Source: Amanita rubescens (taxonomy: Eukaryota > Basidiomycota > Agaricomycetes > Agaricales > Amanitaceae). Taken from it: DNA of 64,000 nt. Location: contig WION01000049.1 of NCBI GenBank assembly GCA_015039365.1, forward strand, positions 62,001 to 126,000, read 5' to 3'. Of the stretch, positions 12,219 through 23,146 are shown piece by piece (within the stretch, counting starts at the first letter, position 1; each line of letters starts with the position of its first letter). The translations under genes and the position numbers were made by a program. Below the pieces are notes generated by a model. It had not been told where the DNA came from, did not search any database, and saw nothing but the letters and a program-made list of their open reading frames with translations.

Positions 12219-13480
12219 GCCTCCTAAAAAATTATCAGATTGCGAGCAAAAGGGCGACGAGAGAAGAGGAGAACGTTGGGTGGGACAAAATATGGAGACG
12301 ACCACACGTGGCGCCGACGGTAAGGTCCAGAACGATCCATGAAATTTCTATCAATTGAATTGGGAGCTCCCTACGATATGGGTCTCCTACACTGAAAGCG
12401 AACAGGACAAGTTATCGCGGACGAAGAGAGAATACATGGGTAGCGGCGGGTGGAGCACCACGATCTGGATGATCACGTATAGCCGAGGAGCTAAGCAGCG
12501 CACGTAATCAGAGGGGACCGGCTGCCAGCTCGGTGGAAGCCGGGGTATTTGGATGTGTTTAGACCTCTAAATTCACAACGAATAAACCTTGCAAGCAAGG
12601 TAACTCGATCGATCATCTGCTACTCAAGCAATTGTAATGGCGACCATGCACCCTGTCAAGCTATCGGGCTTTGACTTTGTGCGAATCCGATCATCTTGTT
12701 AGTTATGCGTAAGTTCACCAGATCTGGCGGGTTCATCTTTACAATGCGTCAAATTAACTGAGCGCCATTTTTACTCTGGCAAACCTGACACTATGATGAT
12801 TAGAATCGGGTACGGTGTAGAAATTCTGTCCGTTGTAAATGACTAGAACTTGAAGTACCACTTACTGTTAGGCGGTTGGGTAAAGTCTTTGTCCTTTCCA
12901 TCCGAGGTACTAGAAGAGTTAAGAGCCTATTAGATCATATAGGCGAACATTATTTTATACGAGCAACCTTCTTGTTTCTGGCAGCGCTTCAGCATTGAAC
13001 TGTACACAGTCAATCAGGCTTCAATTCCCTTGTGACTTCGAATCTGGTTTTACTTCAGACGGTGAGCAATGGGAATTGGAACTGTCGGTTGCGGGTGCGC
13101 GGTTACATATCTCCGGCTGATGTCATGTGCGACTGGAGCATTCACTGGTATTGAGAAAAGGCAATAACTATATTTTAGTGGCAGCCACAAGACCATCAAC
13201 ATAAACTGGAACTATCATATCGAGCAATTTTCATTGTAACCGACCGACGCCCGATCATCGCTATTGGAATCTAACGGATAACGGTGATAATATGTACCCG
13301 AACGGCCTGACAATAAGTTACTAAGGCGTGATCAGCCCAAATTATCTCCGGCGGTCTTTAGTACGCGCTCTTTTCGAGTTCCCCCCCGCATTTCTCGGCG
13401 GCGCGACGACAGTCCGTTTTCTCAGTGCGCCTGCGTGAAGAAGTTTGAACCGATAATAAAGCACGATGCATGGCCGCCTA
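12219..13480. other. intergenic, no frame longer than 60 codons in most of it
   Basis: From about 12360 to 13420 neither strand has a sizeable open frame. Nothing recognisable was seen apart from the hexanucleotide array at its right end. It may include unrecognised flank of the Helitron remnant. Confidence 0.6.
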
Positions 13481-13527
13481 CCTTTACCTTTACCTTTACC
13501 TTTACCTTTACCTTTACCTTTACCTTT
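13481..13527. repeat. CCTTTA hexanucleotide microsatellite
   Basis: Nearly eight perfect copies of CCTTTA on the plus strand. It resembles, but is not, the CCCTAA fungal telomere repeat. Confidence 0.95.
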
Positions 13528-13740
13528 CGTTTCTGTTTCCCAATTATCATACCAGCTGTGTCCGAATAGGCATTCCTTTTGTACGCACGCAAGAAGGTCG
13601 TCCCCCCCCTTGTGACAGCGAAGCAGGCACCAGTCTGCAAACGCAATGGGCTGTTGTGGTATTGGCTTGAGTAAAAAGGAAAAAGGGCGATACGTACGAT
13701 CGGAAGTGTTAGTACCGGTACTTGGAGAATGTCATCAATA

Positions 13741-13860
13741 AGTGAAATGGGTCATAATGAGTGTGCTTTTCTTTACCTCTATGTTCGGCTTTCAATTGGA
13801 GGTCTCGATCAGTGAAATGGGTCATAACGAGTATGGTTTTTTTTACCTTTCTCTTTGGCT
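13741..13860. repeat. imperfect direct repeat, period 70 bp
   Basis: Two copies begin AGTGAAATGGGTCATAA, at 13741 and 13811. Both continue through a T-rich TTTACCT segment and a ...TTGGCT-like end. No coding content was seen. Confidence 0.8.
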
Positions 13861-13978
13861 ATGAATCCTTGCCTCCAAATTTCCTCCTGTGTAGAGTCTT
13901 TGATCTTTTCCAATATAACCTGGATGTTAAGGCTGCGAGTGATGCACAAATAAACAAACTCCGGGAACTGTTGTGGTT

Positions 13979-14402
13979 TTAATTTAACGTTTGACCACAA
14001 AAGGCGACACATACAACGTCGTGACTGCCTCTAGGCTGCAGATTTTCTACCAAATGGGATTGAATAGGATTCATCGACAGCTGAGCCGGGGACACGCCGC
14101 CCACACCGTAGTTATGTGGATTTCTGATACAACCACTTATACAGTTTACGACAGCGGTATCGTCCATTGGCAAGCGAGGGTGCCCACGCGAACATTCTCC
14201 TTCACAAGCTTTTTCTAACTTGGGTTTGAATTTGAGTTTGGTCAATTCGGCGACGAAAGACGACAATGGCACGTACGTCCGGTTCCGGTGCTCGAGCGAT
14301 CAGGGGTACTGGCTCGAGGCTGTTGGGAGAATTCAAGGAAAGACAAGCACGCGCCAATACAACGAGGACGATAATGAAGCGGGTCAAAACTTGAAAGGGC
14401 AT
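13979..14402 (-). CDS. small secreted protein with three CxxxC motifs
   Basis: Exons 14277-14402 and 13979-14218 with a 58-bp intron (GTACGT donor) in phase 0; 121 residues. A hydrophobic signal peptide (about residues 1-22) begins at the ATG at 14402; an open frame continues upstream but lacks a better leader. Apart from one cysteine in the leader, the protein has exactly six cysteines, arranged as three CxxxC pairs: CEGEC, CISGC and CVAFC. This regular spacing suggests a disulfide-stabilised extracellular protein. I do not recognise the family. A secreted effector-like or adhesion role is inference only. It is isolated, with no gene within 1 kb on either side. Confidence 0.6.
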
Positions 14403-15686
14403 AGTAGGGGAATGTTGCTTGGGGTAGAAACGGAGACCTTGCTCTCCCCATTTATGGTTTTCACTCTGGCTGACACGATCATACGGGATGATATTGGCTG
14501 TGGAGTAGATGAATCTGAAACAAACAAAACCTGAGCGCGAGCTGATCCGGAGCCAAGCCGAACTTGCTACGCTCGACGCTGCCATCTTTCACCACCCGTC
14601 ATTTTAGCCATTTGCCACTAATAAATACCTCAATGTTCCGAGATGACGCGATACGAAGGGGGTCATAAGCAAAACTGTATTATCGCAACGTATTCATCAG
14701 CCGACGCTCTGATCTATCATTGCGAAACCCAGGGGTGCGCTCTTACTAATCTCTTCACTCGCCTCGCTCTCAGATTCTTGTACAACGACAGCACAATGAT
14801 GGTATGCGAAAGATGAGATTGAGCAGGAAGCCATATTGGCGCTGCTGTGGCTTTGACCTAAGTCGCGTCCGAGTGTAACGAGTAAGCACATGTTCTTGTC
14901 AGCTACTCGTATTCGGGCTGATGTGATTTCGTCTAGAGGGAGATCGCAAAGGGTTATGAAGAGACGAAGCTTGGACCGCACAGTGCTGCCACGTGCTACT
15001 ACTAGGACGCCTATTGGAATCATGCTTTCTGCATTCACCACTGCCCCAGCTAACAACCATACCATTTGTAGCTGGGCTCACTCTAGTTCTCACTGGGAGA
15101 GGGGAAAGAGGGAGCGAAAGGAGAGGAGAGGGAACCATGAAAAGACAGGATGATGTGGCAGTCGATGAAAAAAGTGACGAAATTGAAGACGATCGGAAAG
15201 CCTGCCGAACCTAAAGCTGCTTTCATAAAAATGATGCTGGGACGACGCTCAGATTCGTCTTGAATGTACCCTGAGGTATGTGTCCATCCGAAATTGGCTC
15301 AAGGCAACAACCGACATGGAACGTCGCCATGACAGCTCCATGTAACAGGGCTACAAAGACCACATCGTCCGAGTCATAATCGAAGAGGATTTTGAGCATC
15401 TCGGTCGTGTGTTTGTACGAATGACTTAGTCCATGATGTAAGGTGTGTAAAGCATGACAACCCCGGCATGAAAATTGGAGGCTTTACGGTACCATTTTTT
15501 TACAAACACATTCGTTCTACTTCCTCCAGGCTTGCGTTGGAGTTTGGCGCTTCTTGTTACGCTCGGCAGAAACGGCTATTTGGTACACTTTGGTTTATAC
15601 TATGCTATATTTGGGAGCTCTCCGATAAGATCCAACTCGGGCATAATCTTTTTGTCACCCGAGGAGGCCAAAATCATTCAGTCAAA
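14403..15686. other. no confident gene
   Basis: A 122-codon minus frame (14697-15065) has no motif, no clear splice partner and overlapping plus frames of similar size, so I do not call it. The rest shows nothing recognisable. Confidence 0.5.
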
Positions 15687-17133
15687 ATGAGCGTCGCATC
15701 GAGAGCGCCTGTCGAAATTCTATCCGAAATATTTCTCTTCCTCCGTGATAAACCAATTGCTCTCCACGACTTGACGAACAGTGTACACTTTGGCGAATTT
15801 CCATGGGCCGTAGGACAAGTTTGCAGTCGTTGGAGGTCAATATTTTTGTCCTACCCGGCTTTGTGGTCCTCTCTTTCCCTCTACGACCATATATGCTGGA
15901 AACCACCCCCCAGTGTTGCTTACGTCGCTGAAATGAACCGACGTACGGCGTTTTACCTCAAACGCTCCAAGCAGCATCCTCTCACCATAACCGTTCAGGC
16001 GTCGAACTCAATTTTTTCTACGATATGGATAACGCTACTGTCACACTCGAATCGATGGCAAAAGGTGGATCTGTGGATAGGGAGCGGGCCGAACGGCTGG
16101 TCCGTGATGGATGGTCTTGCCGGACGGAGGGGAAAGATTCAGATTCTCAAGTCACTGAAGATCACTCTGACCGAATCTAAAGGCCAGAGGGGCCCCATGG
16201 CGTTGGAAATCGCGCCGTGCCTTACCGAAATCGAACTAGATTTGCCACGCTGGCCCGGGGCGAGAATAAACGAATGCATATTCCCCTGCTCAGGCTACAA
16301 GTTTCCCGTCTGAATTTCACTTGTACCAGAACACTTTACTCCAGATTCAGAATGTTGAGGAGCTACGATTCGTAATCGAAGACAGGGCTGGAGTTTTCAA
16401 GTGCCCGTCTGTCCATTTTCCACGTCTCAGACTCCTTGAAATCTCGCTCGTCTCTCCAGAAGTAATGTCGTGGTTCAAAGCACCATAGCTGGATCATCTC
16501 TTGGTGCACAACAGATGTCAAGATGACCTTTCTGAAGAAATATCATCCTTCGTTCACCGCTCTTCCCGTTGCGTCCGTCGCTTGACAATTCAACGCTGTG
16601 GTGTTGGTGCAGCTCGTGATATGGTCGAGGTACTGGCTGGTGTTAAAGAACTTTACATCAAGCAAATGTTTGAGGCGTTACCGGGAGAATTCGTTGATTT
16701 TGCACACGACATGGTAAAATCACACGACATGTATCTGCCGAACTTGCGGGTGCTTCAAGTGCCGTGTTGTCCTGAACATTTTCAGCAATTAATACCAGAA
16801 GCATGTCCTTTTTTCGAAGAACCCGACGTTTCGCCGCTCGAAAAATTAATCGTCACCGTGAATACTGCTGGTAATTGCGGCTGCTGCGGCTCCCAGTGCG
16901 GCGGGGAATCGACAGCCATTGATTATACATTGAAAATTATGTGCCGTTGGCCATCTTTCTCTGTCATTTATCTTAATTATGACCAACCAAATCTCATCTT
17001 GATTCTTCATGCTTTGGTGGCCAGTACTGTTGTTGATCTCGCTATCTACTATCCCAGCCACAAGTACTACTCAGAGGATAGCTACAGACACTACAATATT
17101 TTAGAAAACAAGCGCTTGGCGGTAAATACCTGA
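15687..17133 (+). pseudogene. broken F-box protein gene
   Basis: The start (MSVASRAPVEILSEIFLFL) and FPWAVGQVCSRWRSIFLSYPALWSSL are the classic mushroom F-box with its following WR-rich segment. LRR-like sequence follows for about 450 codons in all. The frame is lost twice between about 16270 and 16315: one frame carries IPLLRLQVSRLNF and the next continues with YQNTLLQIQNVEELRFVIED. A TAG at 16486-16488 then interrupts the recovered frame. The remainder (to 17133) is open and still LRR-like. Intact, it would have been a substrate receptor of an SCF ubiquitin ligase, binding Skp1 through the F-box. It lies about 1.1 kb upstream of an intact F-box gene on the same strand and may be its decayed relative. 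Confidence 0.75.
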
Positions 17134-18223
17134 TTGTTGACTATGTTGACTACAATTACCGATAGTTTGTTCATTTATCGGTGAGAGAAATGAAATCTGT
17201 TGCGTCACTTTACAGATGCATTTTTGTGTACCCAGCACGCTGGAAGATACAAAAAACTTCCGAGTGGGTGCATGGAAGAATGGGAGCGACGCACAATTTG
17301 CCGCTACGAAGTCCACCTTTTCTTTAGCTGAAACATACGTGTACCACAACAGCTTCTTAACATCCAGGTCCGGTTATATTTCAAATTAATACTTGTACAA
17401 AAATCAAGATCAGACTTGCATCGGTCGTCTCGTATGTTGGCCGAGTTCTGTTCGGCAGCTGCGGAACTTCTGTGAATCACATATACTCCTCATGTTCACA
17501 TCTGCCCTAGACACGAAATTGCGAACTTCGCGAACGACGTTGGCCGTCCGTGGATGTCGTCCACTTCAACTTCAAGTTGTGACCGTTGGGCAGCATGTAG
17601 CCGTGATAGGGTGTGTGTGTGTGTGCGGACGAGCTTTGTTCGACGACTTGTTTCAATGCTAGTATTGATGTTAATCCAATAATAATGAATCGGTGTCTGC
17701 CCATACCATTGTGAGAGCCAAGCATGGCCGAGCTAATTATTTACACCAAAATAGGCAACCTCAACGCCAGTCGTGGGTATCAAAGTTTTCCCGTAGCTCG
17801 AGATGAGACCAAGTCATGACAGAGTGGCTGCTCATAGAGTCCATGATTTTCATCCTTCCTGTCTGCCGCTCAGAGGAGTTGATTTGTGAACATTTGGCGC
17901 CGGGCATTCTTCCAATCATTCGACATAGTAAAATAGTAGAAGACTCTTGAGAAGAAAGTAGCTGGTTGGCGCTGCAACTCCAATAGTCAACTGTCATTCT
18001 CCAATAGTCAACTGTCATTCTCCCCGAGTTTGTGCGACGGGCCGTGGAGCCTGAAAGTATTAGTCATACTAAATCGCTTCCACATAAAGAGCATTGAGAA
18101 GACTGCCGTACTGGCGTCTCCAACCCGTAAGTAGAAGGCTTATCAGCACGCAATCACAAGCATGTGCATGATCAGCAGCGATAATCATAATGGAATTCTT
18201 GAACTCACTTCGTTCCATCGATA
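17134..18223. other. intergenic region
   Basis: Downstream of the broken F-box gene a few weak frames occur (about 17216-17390) that may be further decayed C-terminal exons. The remainder shows nothing except a 21-bp tandem duplication at 17980-18021. Confidence 0.5.
17980..18021. repeat. 21-bp perfect tandem duplication
   Basis: CCAATAGTCAACTGTCATTCT occurs twice head to tail, about 200 bp before the intact F-box gene. Confidence 0.95.
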
Positions 18224-19579
18224 ATGTGGCAGACCATCGCTCCTGAACTGGTGATCGAAATATACAAACACTTCCTCTCCGGCTTGACGCTATCCGTTAC
18301 CGAGCCGGCATTCTTCCCATGGTATCTTGGTCACATCTGCAGCCGGTGGAGAAATACATTCATTTCGTCGCCATATTTCTTCAACTCGCTCACGATAGAT
18401 CTTGAAGAGAAGGGCAAAGGCATCTACCAGAGACGTTCTACCAGGTTTAAACGTACCTTAGCAATAGTCAGATTCTGCATGCAGTCCACCAATGATCATC
18501 CGATTTCACTCAGGCTAACACTCGGTTGGCCTGAATTGTGTTACAATTTGAAAAGAACTTCGAAATCGCGATTCTGCCGCCTTATCTTGCAATCGCTCAT
18601 TGGGGAATCCGTCCGATGGCGAGATGCATATATCACGTTACACGTCTCCGAGCTGCCAATCCTCTATGCGGCAAAAGATCAACTTCAGATGCTACGATCC
18701 ATCAAACTCGAGTTGGTGAACTGCAGTCACATTTGCGCTTGGGACTTGTCCATGGCTCGTCCACCCCGATCCTTTGCCGATCTATTCGTCGACGCACCAC
18801 AGTTGACGCGCGTTTATATCGGGGATTATCTGGACTGGGAGATTGACTGGTCAACGATCAGCGTAATCCATTTGAAGCAACCTCCTTCACCTGATGCACT
18901 CCTCGAGCTCCTCCGGCAAGTTGATTGTCTGGAGGAACTGGCCATTTACGAATCATCCGATATCCGAACACCGTACAAATGTGGCCCGCTGATAGCCCTA
19001 CCCTTCCTCAGGGTTTTACGCATCAGCGACGCAGACCTTTTGCCCTTGCTCAAGACACATATGTTGGACGAACTCTCCGTCAGGAACGACGTACGTTCGC
19101 TTGACTCGAGGACCTTCAACGGCGTCGTTTCCAGTTTCCTGCCCACCCTACATCGTCTTAGGAAACTGGCGTTCTTTGCGAACGATGCGCACGATGCGGA
19201 GGTTCTCTTCCAACACATGCCCGATATACAAGATTTATCCCTCTATCTTGACGAGGCGAGTTGTCTGAACCAGTTGGCGACGTGTCCGAGGGTGCACCAG
19301 CTGAAAACGCTGACGCTCGGGTTACCATGCACTGTAAGCAACATGACGACGCTTACCGCGTGCATGAACCGAAAACCCGGTCCGAGCGTCATCGATAGCT
19401 TTGCAGAACTCGGTCACTTTTCGCTTGAATTGTATAGGGGAGTTGATACGCGCTTTTGTACTCCAGTCGCGGAAAGATTGGAGCGCAGTTTCAAGGAATT
19501 AGGAGTACCATGTGCTATTCATTCCGTCAATGGGATAGCAACTCCGGATGTGAAATTTGCTTCGTTCGATGTATTCTAG
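18224..19579 (+). CDS. F-box/LRR-like protein
   Basis: A single-exon gene of 451 residues. The N-terminal F-box reads IAPELVIEIYKHF, then FPWYLGHICSRWRNTFISSPYFFNSL, the standard second half in Agaricomycete F-box proteins. The rest is a run of leucine-rich repeat-like segments (for example LPFLRVLRISDAD, LHRLRKLAFFAND). Predicted role: substrate-recognition subunit of an SCF E3 ubiquitin ligase, with Skp1 bound by the F-box and targets by the repeats; the targets are unknown. These families expand and decay rapidly in mushrooms, consistent with the broken neighbour at 15687-17133. The start is fixed by the F-box lying within the first 10 residues. Confidence 0.85.
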   Translation: MWQTIAPELVIEIYKHFLSGLTLSVTEPAFFPWYLGHICSRWRNTFISSPYFFNSLTIDLEEKGKGIYQRRSTRFKRTLAIVRFCMQSTNDHPISLRLTLGWPELCYNLKRTSKSRFCRLILQSLIGESVRWRDAYITLHVSELPILYAAKDQLQMLRSIKLELVNCSHICAWDLSMARPPRSFADLFVDAPQLTRVYIGDYLDWEIDWSTISVIHLKQPPSPDALLELLRQVDCLEELAIYESSDIRTPYKCGPLIALPFLRVLRISDADLLPLLKTHMLDELSVRNDVRSLDSRTFNGVVSSFLPTLHRLRKLAFFANDAHDAEVLFQHMPDIQDLSLYLDEASCLNQLATCPRVHQLKTLTLGLPCTVSNMTTLTACMNRKPGPSVIDSFAELGHFSLELYRGVDTRFCTPVAERLERSFKELGVPCAIHSVNGIATPDVKFASFDVF

Positions 19580-20426
19580 GCTTTATCTCTTGTCGTGTCA
19601 AGTCGAAAGGACGTTAAATGCTGTTAGCTCGATAGTTTACTTTTTATATTAAAGTTGAACCGACCATAGCGGATCGCCAGATAATTTGGGAGCGGGTATC
19701 GGGCCTGAAGTTCTCACCAGAGCAACCCCAAGTTATATGGAGGAACCAAAGAGACACTGGCAGCAGTACGTGGCAGTCTTTCTGAGTTCTGGGTCAATGC
19801 GCGAGCGACACGACGGGAAGGAGTCAGAACGAGTCGGATTCATTTTTCAACAGCGGGTTTACAAAAACAATAGGTTCTATTTTTGGACGTCGTTCTTAAG
19901 GAAAACTAAGATAACAAATATGTGCGGACGATATATAAGCTGTAGTAGTAAAACGGGTGCCCACCTTCCACCGCTCGGGCTTTGTTGGACAGAAACGACT
20001 TCCAACATTAACAAGATTTTGTTGACAAGTGCCAACGCGGACTGGAGTACTTTGATGTCGACAAACATCTTGGCACGCCATGTTATACCTGGTCGACACT
20101 AATCAATTCTTGCCCTGAATCACATTTCCCTTATCCTAGTCCCATGTTGGCTGCGCTTAGATTGCATGAAGTCTCCTAAGAACAGGTAAATCATCTGCCA
20201 ATTCTGTCACGTAGTCCATCAATGGACACCCTCACGGCCCCTTCTACCTAACATTCAACCATAAAGCATTGACATGTGTGTGTTTTAGTGAAATTGGTTC
20301 CCCACATTCGCCATCTAGCATGCTAGTTGGAGGCGGGGATGGATGTATGCAATGTTTGGAATCGCAGCAGACACATGCACCAAAGTCTGCTCAGGGGGCC
20401 TGAAACGCGGTATGTTAATGAAAACC
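19580..20426. other. intergenic, nothing recognised
   Basis: A 138-codon plus frame (19686-20102) has no motif and is matched by minus frames of similar quality. Not called. Confidence 0.55.
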
Positions 20427-20858
20427 TCATAGTCGCAGTGACCTGGTCGCAGTCCCAGAGCGATCCAGCGGCTGAGGCGCATTCAGCACCAGATCCCCAT
20501 CGTCGTCTTCTTCATCATCGTCTTGTATGAACGTATGAGTAGGCGGTCCATCGTCTTCGCTAAGTCGAATCCGCCCCTCCGGTTCAGAAAATGTCTTCAA
20601 CCTGCCAGCCGATATTATCAAACGCCAACACGCTTTATGATCATTGAGTGTACTCACTGGTGAGATACCACCCTTTTGAGGGAATCCGCCTTTCTCCAAA
20701 TCAGGAATAAGATGCACAATGTGCATGTGGTGAACAGGAGGACCAAGGTTGTGTCACCCATTGGCTGAGGTTTTGGAGACTGACGAGGTTCTAAGATAAT
20801 GAGTAAGAAGTAGTTTTTGGTATTGTGAAATTAGCGACTGACCTCCTGTTGGCGCCAT
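20427..20858 (-). CDS. small single-pass membrane protein with acidic tail
   Basis: Exons 20843-20858 (16 bp), 20658-20790 and 20427-20601; introns 52 and 56 bp; 107 residues. After a proline-rich start (MAPTGEPRQSPKPQP) comes one hydrophobic helix (about residues 20-38), then a basic stretch (WRKADSLKRV). The C-terminal half is strongly acidic (DDGPPTHTF, then DDDEEDDDGD). There is no signal peptide, so it is probably a tail of the N-in or N-out single-pass type in an internal membrane. I recognise the layout as a conserved small fungal protein but know no function. It is followed 264 bp upstream, in the same orientation, by the APC/C activator gene. Confidence 0.65.
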
Positions 20859-21122
20859 CCCAGGTCAAATGACAAGTACTTGGTATACTGCGGCCTGTCG
20901 CATGTCAAGTTGTCAACGTGTCAAAGATGGATGACATAAGCAGCTGTAGTTGAGAATATACTCTAATTACTAAGACCCTATCTGCATACAGTACTATATC
21001 AATACGTACAAGTCATTATACAAATTTTTACAGAGATACACTGTAACACTTGATGTATGCAATACTCACTGTCAAGAAGTCGAAAAAAATAAAAACGCAA
21101 TAAAACCGAAAGAGAGCCGTCG

Positions 21123-22861
21123 TCAGCGTATTGTCCATCTGTCAAATGCGCTTTCTTTTTTATCTCCTGCCGTACGTTCGCCCCAAACTTGCCACATCTT
21201 GATTGTTTCTTCCACAGGACACGCCGTGAAAAGGTCTCGGCCATTGGGACCCAAACAGCTATGTGTCACCGGATGCGCATGAGCTGTCAAAGACAGTAGC
21301 CTCATGCCTGAGGGATAGTCATGCACGGCAATTGAATTCGTGAGGGGAGAGAGAACAGATTTCATCTCCCGAACTGATGGAAACGGAGTAAAATTGGAAG
21401 TGGATAGCGCTCGTCGAAGGGTGGAAGGTGGGCTAAATGACGGCCCATGTGTGCTGAGTAACTCCTTGCAGTGCGGCGACCAGTGCAATGAAAGTACAGA
21501 GGTATTCAGACTTATCATCTCAAGAGGCGCCGGAGAAGACGATAACGTGGATGAGCTCCAGACGCGGATTTTGCCTTCCGGATAGAGAGAACCCGTTGCG
21601 AGAAGATCAGGCTTCCAAGAACACCACGCCAGCGCCTATCCACGTTTCAGCCACGCCAAATCACGGGAATAAACGAACGAACCTTGACTGGTCCCCGATG
21701 CCTCATTTTCGCACTCTGAGCACCAGGCTCGAGCAACGACTTGCACGCCCTCTTATCCCAAATCCGAACAACACCCAGATCGTCTCCACTGGCGAGGTAA
21801 TTCCCATCCGTGCTCCATTTAAGCGACAAGACTTGTCCCTTATGAGCAGGTACCACATTCGTCTTGCCATCGTCGCGCAAGTCAAAGTATGAGATGCTCC
21901 CTCCCTGCGAGCCGACCGCAAGGACATGCCCCTTCCACGAAAGACAGCCGACCTTGGTCATAGACTCCTCCTCCCAAGACCGCGCAATCGTGCCAGCCTT
22001 GTCGGACGGATCCGCCTCCCAAACCTGAACCACGCCCGCAGTCGAACCCAACGCGAGATAATCTTCATGTACCTCATCTCCCCACTCAATAGCCTGGATA
22101 CGACCCAACGCAACATCGTATCCTCCTCCACACATCCTCGAGACAACCTTGGTGTTCAAATTCTGATAAAACACTTCAACGCCGCACGCCACCGCGATGA
22201 GATTCCGTCTCGACCAGGAAATTGGGTATCCATATGCATCATTCACTATTCCAGGCCCATCCAGCGTCAACGTACATTGCCGCCTCTTTTTGAGATTTTC
22301 AACAACCGATGTCGGACGACACTCGGTGGGTTTGACAAACAACCCCGACGCGCTCTTCCTCAACAAACTGAACGCATTCGCGTTTGAAGAAGAAGAAGAA
22401 TCCGAGGTATCCCCAGGTTTACAATTTTCATCCCGGAAATTGAAAACTTTCTCAGTCAACACGCCAAATTGACGACCGATGCGGTTCGTCCGCGGCGTGG
22501 AGTTGAGCGGTAACGCGTTTCTAGGCTTGGTGGGGATGAATCGGTCCTAAAAAAAGATAACTTGCTCAGAAAAACCGTGCTCAGCGAGAGAGAAAAAGCG
22601 ACTTACGGCTGTACCCCTGTTAACTTCCGGTCGCGAATCCGGTTCCTCGTGAAGCCACGCTGTGCCCAAATCCATTGAGGCATGCGAGATTCGCCTCTTC
22701 TTGGTCGAATACAGGTTGGCTAGAAATGCATGGTGCTGCCGCCGCTTCCGTGCTTGGTTATCGCTGCCACATTCGTCATTTGTTGGGCTGGGGGGTCATG
22801 CAATCCATGCAATCTAGTTAGCTAGAGATAGACAAAAAGATATGGATTCGCACGTATTCAT
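21123..22861 (-). CDS. Cdc20/Cdh1-family APC/C activator, divergent (meiotic type?)
   Basis: Exons 22854-22861 (8 nt), 22607-22787, 21683-22546 and 21123-21635 give 521 residues in phase. The C-box DRFIP is at residues 64-68, and the protein ends in Ile-Arg, the IR tail that docks on APC3. Between them is a WD40 propeller, including VLSLHWSPHCKELLSTHG, which is diagnostic of the fizzy family. Role: binds the anaphase-promoting complex and presents substrates for ubiquitination. The first blades are divergent (IVNDAYGYPISWSRRNLIAVACG), unlike mitotic Cdc20 or Cdh1, so a meiosis-specific Ama1/Mfr1-like activator is plausible but inferred. A basic KRRQHH/KKRR stretch in exon 2 could be a nuclear signal. 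If the 8-nt exon is wrong, the next in-frame ATG is at 22675. Confidence 0.85.
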
Positions 22862-23146
22862 GCTACTGGTGATAAATGAAGAGGGAACGTGATAACTCTG
22901 TCGGTGTCACACATGTTTGTCACATGGGCGCTTGTGGATCCATCATATTGTTGACCCTTTTTCTTCTCCTTGCACTCTATGTTTGATGTAATTATACAAA
23001 TAACGATTACTGTTTAAGTAGTCTGATCGTGTATCATAGTCGTCATAGTCGTCATAGCAGTCTCGTAGTCTGATAAATGAGCCGTGAATCTCCAAAAGAA
23101 ACCCAACCGATACCCTAGATTGTTCTATATGGCCTGACTCATAGAG

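Noticed and set aside
13481..13527. Interstitial telomere repeat
   Set aside because: The unit is CCTTTA, not CCCTAA, and it is phased as a simple hexanucleotide.
14697..15065. 122-codon minus-strand open frame as a gene
   Set aside because: No motif, leader or splice partner, and overlapping frames on the other strand are as long.
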